In this document: positions 5,830 through 8,711 of the stretch, one piece after another
How positions within the stretch are numbered: position 1 is the first letter of the stretch
Layout: the number at the start of each line of letters is the position of its first letter
NCBI GenBank assembly: GCA_002427975.1
Contig: DIZT01000216.1
Location: forward strand, 1,483 to 10,193
Direction of reading: 5' to 3'
Source of the DNA: Micrococcaceae bacterium UBA6021
GTDB lineage: Bacteria > Actinomycetota > Actinomycetes > Actinomycetales > Micrococcaceae
DNA: 8,711 bases
The notes under the pieces: generated by a model
The model's input: the letters and a program-made list of their open reading frames with translations, nothing else
Database searches by the model: none
Told to the model about the DNA's origin: nothing
Made by a program: the position numbers and the translations under genes

Positions 5830-7182
5830 ATGTCGAACGGATGGTCTTTCGAAACCCGCCAGATCCACGCTGGCCAGGAGCCTGACAGCGCCACCGGTGC
5901 ACGTGCGCTCCCGATTTACCAGACGACGTCGTTCGTCTTCCCGAGTGCCGAATCCGCCGCCAACCGGTTTGCCCTCGCGGAGCTCGCACCCATCTACACC
6001 CGCATCGGCAACCCCACGCAGGATGCCGTGGAGCAGCGCATCGCCAGTCTGGAGGGCGGGCTTGCGGCACTGCTGCTGAGCTCGGGACAGGCCGCCGAAA
6101 CGATTGCCATCCTCAATATTGCCGAGGCAGGTGACCACGTGGTGGCCAGCCCCAGCCTCTACGGCGGAACCTATAACCTCCTGGCGCACACGCTGAAGAA
6201 GTTCGGCATCTCCGTGACGTTTGTGGCCGATCCGGACAATCTGGACCAGTGGCGCGATGCCGTCCAGCCCAACACCAAGCTCTTTTTCGCCGAAGTGGTC
6301 TCCAACCCGCGCCAGGACGTGCTGGACATCGAAGGTGTCTCACGTGCAGCGCACGACGCCGGGGTGCCGCTCATCGTGGACAACACCCTCTCCACGCCCT
6401 ACCTCATCCGGCCGCTCGAGTGGGGCGCAGACATTGTGGTCCACTCCGCCACCAAATACCTTGGCGGTCACGGCTCGGCCATTGCCGGCGTGATCGTGGA
6501 CTCCGGCAACTTCGACTTCGGCGCGGATCCGGAACGGTTCCCGGGCTTCAATACTCCTGACCCCACATACAACGGGCTGGTCTACGCCCGTGACCTCGGG
6601 GCCAGCGGGGCCCTGGGTGCCAACCTTTCCTACATCCTGAAGGCCCGCGTCCAGCTGCTGCGTGACCTCGGCTCGGCGGTGTCCCCCTTCAACGCCTTCC
6701 TGATTGCCCAGGGCCTGGAGACGCTCAGCCTGCGGGTGGAGCGGCACGTGGCCAACGCCGTCGACGTAGCGCAGTGGCTCGAGGCGCGGGACGACGTCGA
6801 GTCCGTTGCCTATGCGGGGCTGCCCTCCAGCCCCTGGTACGAGCGTGGCCGCAAATACGGCCCCAAGGGCACGGGTGCGGTGGTCGGTTTTAACCTGGCC
6901 GGCGGTGCAGAGGCCGGGAAGCGCTTCGTGGACGCCCTGGAGCTCCATTCACATGTGGCCAACATCGGGGACGTCCGTTCGCTCGTCATCCACCCGGCGT
7001 CCACCACGCACAGCCAGCTCTCGCCCGAGCAGCAGGCCATCGCCGGTGTCACGCCCGGACTGGTCCGCCTGTCCGTGGGCATCGAACACATCGATGACAT
7101 CCTGGCCGACCTGGAAGCCGGCTTCCGGGCGGCCAAGGGCGCGGCAGCGGTTAACAAAGATGCTGTGGTCCGGCAGCAGTAG
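5830..7182 (+). CDS. metY: O-acetylhomoserine sulfhydrylase (PLP enzyme)
   Basis: This 450-aa cytosolic PLP enzyme of the Cys/Met-metabolism family makes homocysteine from O-acetylhomoserine and sulfide. The N-terminal FETRQIHAGQEPD and PIYQTTSF (28-35), the cofactor-phosphate motif YTRIGNPT (56-63), LSSGQAA (83-89) and VVHSATKYLGGHG with Schiff-base Lys209 are all present. VHSATKYLGGHG, PGFNTPDPTYNGL and the C-terminal SLVIHPASTTHSQL are typical of O-acetylhomoserine aminocarboxypropyltransferases. The length (about 430-450 aa) also separates it from shorter cystathionine gamma-synthases. ATG 5830 has a strong AAGGAG at 5818-5823, 6 nt upstream. It lies upstream of metX on the same strand, separated by 197 nt containing a riboswitch, so the genes share a pathway but are probably expressed separately. 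Methylthio transfer or use of other O-acyl substrates cannot be excluded. Confidence 0.95.
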   Translation: MSNGWSFETRQIHAGQEPDSATGARALPIYQTTSFVFPSAESAANRFALAELAPIYTRIGNPTQDAVEQRIASLEGGLAALLLSSGQAAETIAILNIAEAGDHVVASPSLYGGTYNLLAHTLKKFGISVTFVADPDNLDQWRDAVQPNTKLFFAEVVSNPRQDVLDIEGVSRAAHDAGVPLIVDNTLSTPYLIRPLEWGADIVVHSATKYLGGHGSAIAGVIVDSGNFDFGADPERFPGFNTPDPTYNGLVYARDLGASGALGANLSYILKARVQLLRDLGSAVSPFNAFLIAQGLETLSLRVERHVANAVDVAQWLEARDDVESVAYAGLPSSPWYERGRKYGPKGTGAVVGFNLAGGAEAGKRFVDALELHSHVANIGDVRSLVIHPASTTHSQLSPEQQAIAGVTPGLVRLSVGIEHIDDILADLEAGFRAAKGAAAVNKDAVVRQQ

Positions 7183-7238
7183 GGCGGATGCAAAGTCATA
7201 ACCAGTCACACGCTTAGCAATACCCCGGGGCTGTTTCG

Positions 7239-7244
7239 TACACT
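7239..7244 (+). promoter_or_regulatory. Candidate -10 element of the metX leader
   Basis: TACACT at 7239-7244 would start transcription near 7251, the base just before the riboswitch's first P1 nucleotide. TTAGCA (7214-7219) resembles a -35 hexamer, but the 19-nt spacer is long. The placement supports a leader RNA that begins at the aptamer itself. Confidence 0.4.
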
Positions 7245-7251
7245 CAAAGGA

Positions 7252-7362
7252 GGTCATGAGTGCCAGCGACAGCCCCGGCTTGCTGGCCGGCAACCCTCTT
7301 CCGCGGCGGGGTGCCCCGGGTGAGGACCTGGCCTGCCGGTCAATTGACGGTGGGCAAGCGCG
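7252..7362 (+). promoter_or_regulatory. SAM-IV-type riboswitch controlling metX
   Basis: The leader matches the SAM-IV aptamer I recall from Mycobacterium almost segment by segment: GGTCATGAGTGCCAGCG, CCCCGGCTTGCTGGCCGG, CAACCCTC, GGGGTGCCCCGGGTGA, GACC and GGCAAGCGCG. P1 pairs GGTC (7252-7255) with GACC (7325-7328), then an A-G mismatch and a T-A pair. P2 pairs GCCAGC (7262-7267) with GCTGGC (7282-7287). P3 pairs ACCC (7293-7296) with GGGT (7309-7312). The P2 loop CCCGG (7274-7278) can form a pseudoknot with CCGGG (7316-7320). A further hairpin pairs TGCC (7334-7337) with GGCA (7353-7356). Binding S-adenosylmethionine should lower metX expression. The position, 18 nt before the metX start, fits translational or transcriptional control. 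Identification is by eye from recalled consensus. Confidence 0.9.
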
Positions 7363-7379
7363 TAGAAAAGGTCCTTTCC

Positions 7380-8495
7380 ATGACGATTACGGTCTCCAGA
7401 ACTGCAGCACCCGGGAACGGTGTGGTCCGTTACGCCAGCGTCGGCGGACTTGAGCTCGAAGCCGGCGGCTTCCTCCCGGACGTCACCCTCGGCTATGAAA
7501 CATGGGGAACGCTAAACGCGGACGGCTCCAACGCCGTCCTGATTGAGCACGCCCTGACCGGCAGCACGCACGTGACGCGCGGCGACAGTGACGAGCCCGG
7601 CTGGTGGGAACAGCTGGCCGGACCCGGTGGGCCGGTGGACACGGACCGGTTCTTTGTGGTCTCCATCAACATTGTGGGCGGCTGCTACGGCTCCACCGGG
7701 CCGTCCTCGGTTGCCCCGGACGGCAAGCCGTGGGGGTCCCGTTTTCCTTTGGTAACACTGCGGGACACGACGGCGGCTGAGGCCAGGCTGGCTGACCAGT
7801 TGGGCATCCCGAGCTGGTATGCGGTGCTGGGCGGCTCCATGGGCGGCGCGCGTGCCCTGGAATGGGCGGTCACCTACCCGGACCGCGTGCAGCGGTGCGC
7901 CGTCATTTCGATCGGCGCAGCAAGCACCGCCGAGCAGATTGCGTTCGCCCAGGCACAGACCCTCGCCATCCGCCAGGACACCAACTTCAACGACGGAGAC
8001 TACTACGGCGGGCCGCTGCCGGAGGACGGCCTGGCGTTGGCGCGGCGCATTGCACACATCACTTACCGGTCCGCCGAGGAATTCGATGGCCGCTTCGGCC
8101 GGTCGGCCCAGCACCCGGAGTCTCCGCTTCGGGCGGCAGCACTGGGGGAGCGGGGACGTTACCAGGTGGAAAGCTACCTGGACCACCAGGGCAAAAAGCT
8201 GGTACAGCGCTTCGATGCCAACAGTTACATTGCCATCACCGACGCCCTGATGAGCCACGACGTCTGCCGGGGGCGGGGTTCCCTGGACGAGGTTTTGGGC
8301 CGCGCCACCGCCAGGTTCTTCGTGGCTGCGGTGGACAGCGACCGGCTGTACTTCCCGTCCCAGTCCCGTGAGCTGGCTGACGCGCTCCCGGGCGAGGTGG
8401 ACGTTCACGTCATTCAGGCTCCGATCGGCCACGACGGTTTCCTGACGGAGATCGGCCAACTCGGCGACCAGCTCCGGAACACCTTCCTGGTCTAG
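7380..8495 (+). CDS. metX: Homoserine O-acetyltransferase
   Basis: This 371-aa alpha/beta-hydrolase-fold enzyme transfers the acetyl group of acetyl-CoA to L-homoserine, making the O-acetylhomoserine used by MetY. The nucleophile Ser153 lies in GGSMGG; the other triad residues are probably Asp321 (VDSDRLYFP) and His351 (GHDGFL). HALTGSTH (57-64), INIVGGCYGSTGPSS and FDANSYIAITDAL are typical MetX motifs. Length is normal for the family. Some MetX-like enzymes use succinyl-CoA, and residues distinguishing acyl donors were not resolved here. The in-frame ORF opens 40 codons earlier at 7260, but that stretch is the riboswitch. ATG 7380 begins the conserved protein and has AAAAGG at 7366-7371, 8 nt upstream. 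Expression is probably limited by SAM through the leader. A short inverted repeat follows the stop codon. Confidence 0.95.
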   Translation: MTITVSRTAAPGNGVVRYASVGGLELEAGGFLPDVTLGYETWGTLNADGSNAVLIEHALTGSTHVTRGDSDEPGWWEQLAGPGGPVDTDRFFVVSINIVGGCYGSTGPSSVAPDGKPWGSRFPLVTLRDTTAAEARLADQLGIPSWYAVLGGSMGGARALEWAVTYPDRVQRCAVISIGAASTAEQIAFAQAQTLAIRQDTNFNDGDYYGGPLPEDGLALARRIAHITYRSAEEFDGRFGRSAQHPESPLRAAALGERGRYQVESYLDHQGKKLVQRFDANSYIAITDALMSHDVCRGRGSLDEVLGRATARFFVAAVDSDRLYFPSQSRELADALPGEVDVHVIQAPIGHDGFLTEIGQLGDQLRNTFLV

Positions 8496-8522
8496 GAATC
8501 CAAGTCACACGCTCCTGGATTC
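8496..8522. terminator. Small hairpin between convergent metX and the partial gene
   Basis: GAATCCA (8496-8502) and TGGATTC (8516-8522) form a perfect 7-bp stem with a 13-nt loop, immediately after the metX stop codon and 11 nt before the convergent gene's stop. No T-tract follows on either strand, so it is at best a weak or protein-assisted terminator. Confidence 0.35.
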
Positions 8523-8533
8523 AGGGCTGCAGG

Positions 8534-8711
8534 TCAGCCATTCATGATGTCAGAGCGGCGCTTCATGTAGTCCTCCATGGCCAGCTCGCCGTTGCTGTAC
8601 TGCTGGTCAAGTTCGGCAAGCTTCCGGGCACGGAATCCCTGCGGGGCCGACGGCGGCGGGGGAGCGGCGGGGGGGGCAGGCGGGGGGGGGGGGGGGGTGG
8701 CCGGGCGGGCC
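8534..8711 (-). CDS. C-terminal part of a proline-rich protein with SHOCT-like end (partial)
   Basis: About 59 codons of a minus-strand reading frame run in from the window edge to TGA at 8536-8534; the start is outside. The visible part begins with a Pro/Ala-rich linker containing a run of six prolines and then PPPPSAPQ. It ends with FRARKLAELDQQYSNGELAM and EDYMKRRSDIMNG. The last 30 residues resemble the SHOCT short C-terminal domain (a basic/hydrophobic helix, a turn with Gly, then an acidic-start helix with basic residues), a module found at the ends of many otherwise unrelated bacterial proteins. The function of the whole protein cannot be told. The proline run depends on a 16-nt G homopolymer (8682-8697, plus strand), so the frame upstream of it is uncertain. 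The gene is convergent with metX. Confidence 0.6.
   Translation of the reverse strand, partial: ARPATPPPPPPAPPAAPPPPSAPQGFRARKLAELDQQYSNGELAMEDYMKRRSDIMNG

Noticed and set aside
7223..7230. CCCCGGGG palindrome upstream of the metX -10
   Set aside because: Too short and simple in GC-rich DNA to claim an operator without conservation data.
7260..7379. A 40-codon N-terminal extension of MetX
   Set aside because: It is translated riboswitch sequence and has no MetX-family character. ATG 7380 has its own ribosome-binding site.
7256..7453. AAGGAGG followed by ATG (7256) at the start of the metX leader, opening a 65-codon frame
   Set aside because: The bases are the conserved SAM-IV aptamer 5' strand, the gap to ATG is only 2 nt, and transcription probably starts at about 7251, after most of the apparent Shine-Dalgarno. 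The peptide also runs into metX in another frame.
7512..8459. A 315-codon open frame on the minus strand opposite metX
   Set aside because: It is a mirror of a complete and clearly conserved MetX, with no domain features of its own.
7204..8513. AGTCACACGCT occurs exactly at 7204-7214 and 8503-8513, flanking metX
   Set aside because: An 11-nt match pair is expected by chance several times in a window of this size, and no other shared context was seen.
1..8711. Search for mobile elements, CRISPR arrays, tRNA genes or defence islands
   Set aside because: No transposase or integrase motifs, terminal repeats, spaced direct-repeat arrays or tRNA-like folds were seen by eye.

Overview
This is a high-GC window whose protein types and dense, short-spaced layout suggest an actinobacterium, most likely Micrococcaceae (Arthrobacter/Pseudarthrobacter-like). 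The assignment rests on recognised protein families, a SAM-IV-type riboswitch (a class known from Actinomycetales) and a DtxR/IdeR-like iron box. It is an inference, not a database result. I see no mobile element, CRISPR array, tRNA or rRNA, and the content is mostly chromosomal metabolism.

Left part (1-2378, + strand): a DauA-like FAD-dependent D-amino-acid dehydrogenase/oxidase homologue lies 11 nt before hutI (imidazolonepropionase, third step of histidine degradation). The spacing suggests one transcript, probably the 3' end of a hut cluster that begins before the window. HutI carries Asn where the family normally has the metal-binding Asp.

Middle (2379-4864): a DeoR-family regulator (+) is preceded by a repeat-rich promoter region that looks like an autoregulatory operator. 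It converges on a histidine-phosphatase gene of the AT74/DET1-like group (-). A CPBP-family membrane protein (+) with a non-canonical first motif is divergent from the phosphatase gene. A 16-bp tandem repeat and a long hairpin (21-bp stem with two wobble pairs) lie between the CPBP gene and the next, convergent gene.

Right part (4987-8711): a VOC/glyoxalase-like protein (-) is divergent from metY (+), and a 16/19 match to the DtxR/IdeR iron-box consensus lies just upstream of the VOC gene. metY (O-acetylhomoserine sulfhydrylase) is followed by metX (homoserine O-acetyltransferase). Together they make homocysteine by direct sulfhydrylation: MetX makes O-acetylhomoserine and MetY replaces the acetyl group with sulfide. 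A SAM-IV-type riboswitch sits in front of metX alone, so SAM feedback appears to act on the acyltransferase step. metY has its own leader with a different inverted repeat.

The window ends inside a convergent gene (-) encoding a proline-rich protein with a SHOCT-like C-terminus. Its proline run is encoded by a 16-nt G homopolymer that may be a sequencing or contig-end artefact. The strongest candidates for follow-up are the iron box, the HutI Asp-to-Asn change, the DeoR operator array and the metX leader architecture. I did not find a convincing wholly new multi-gene system.
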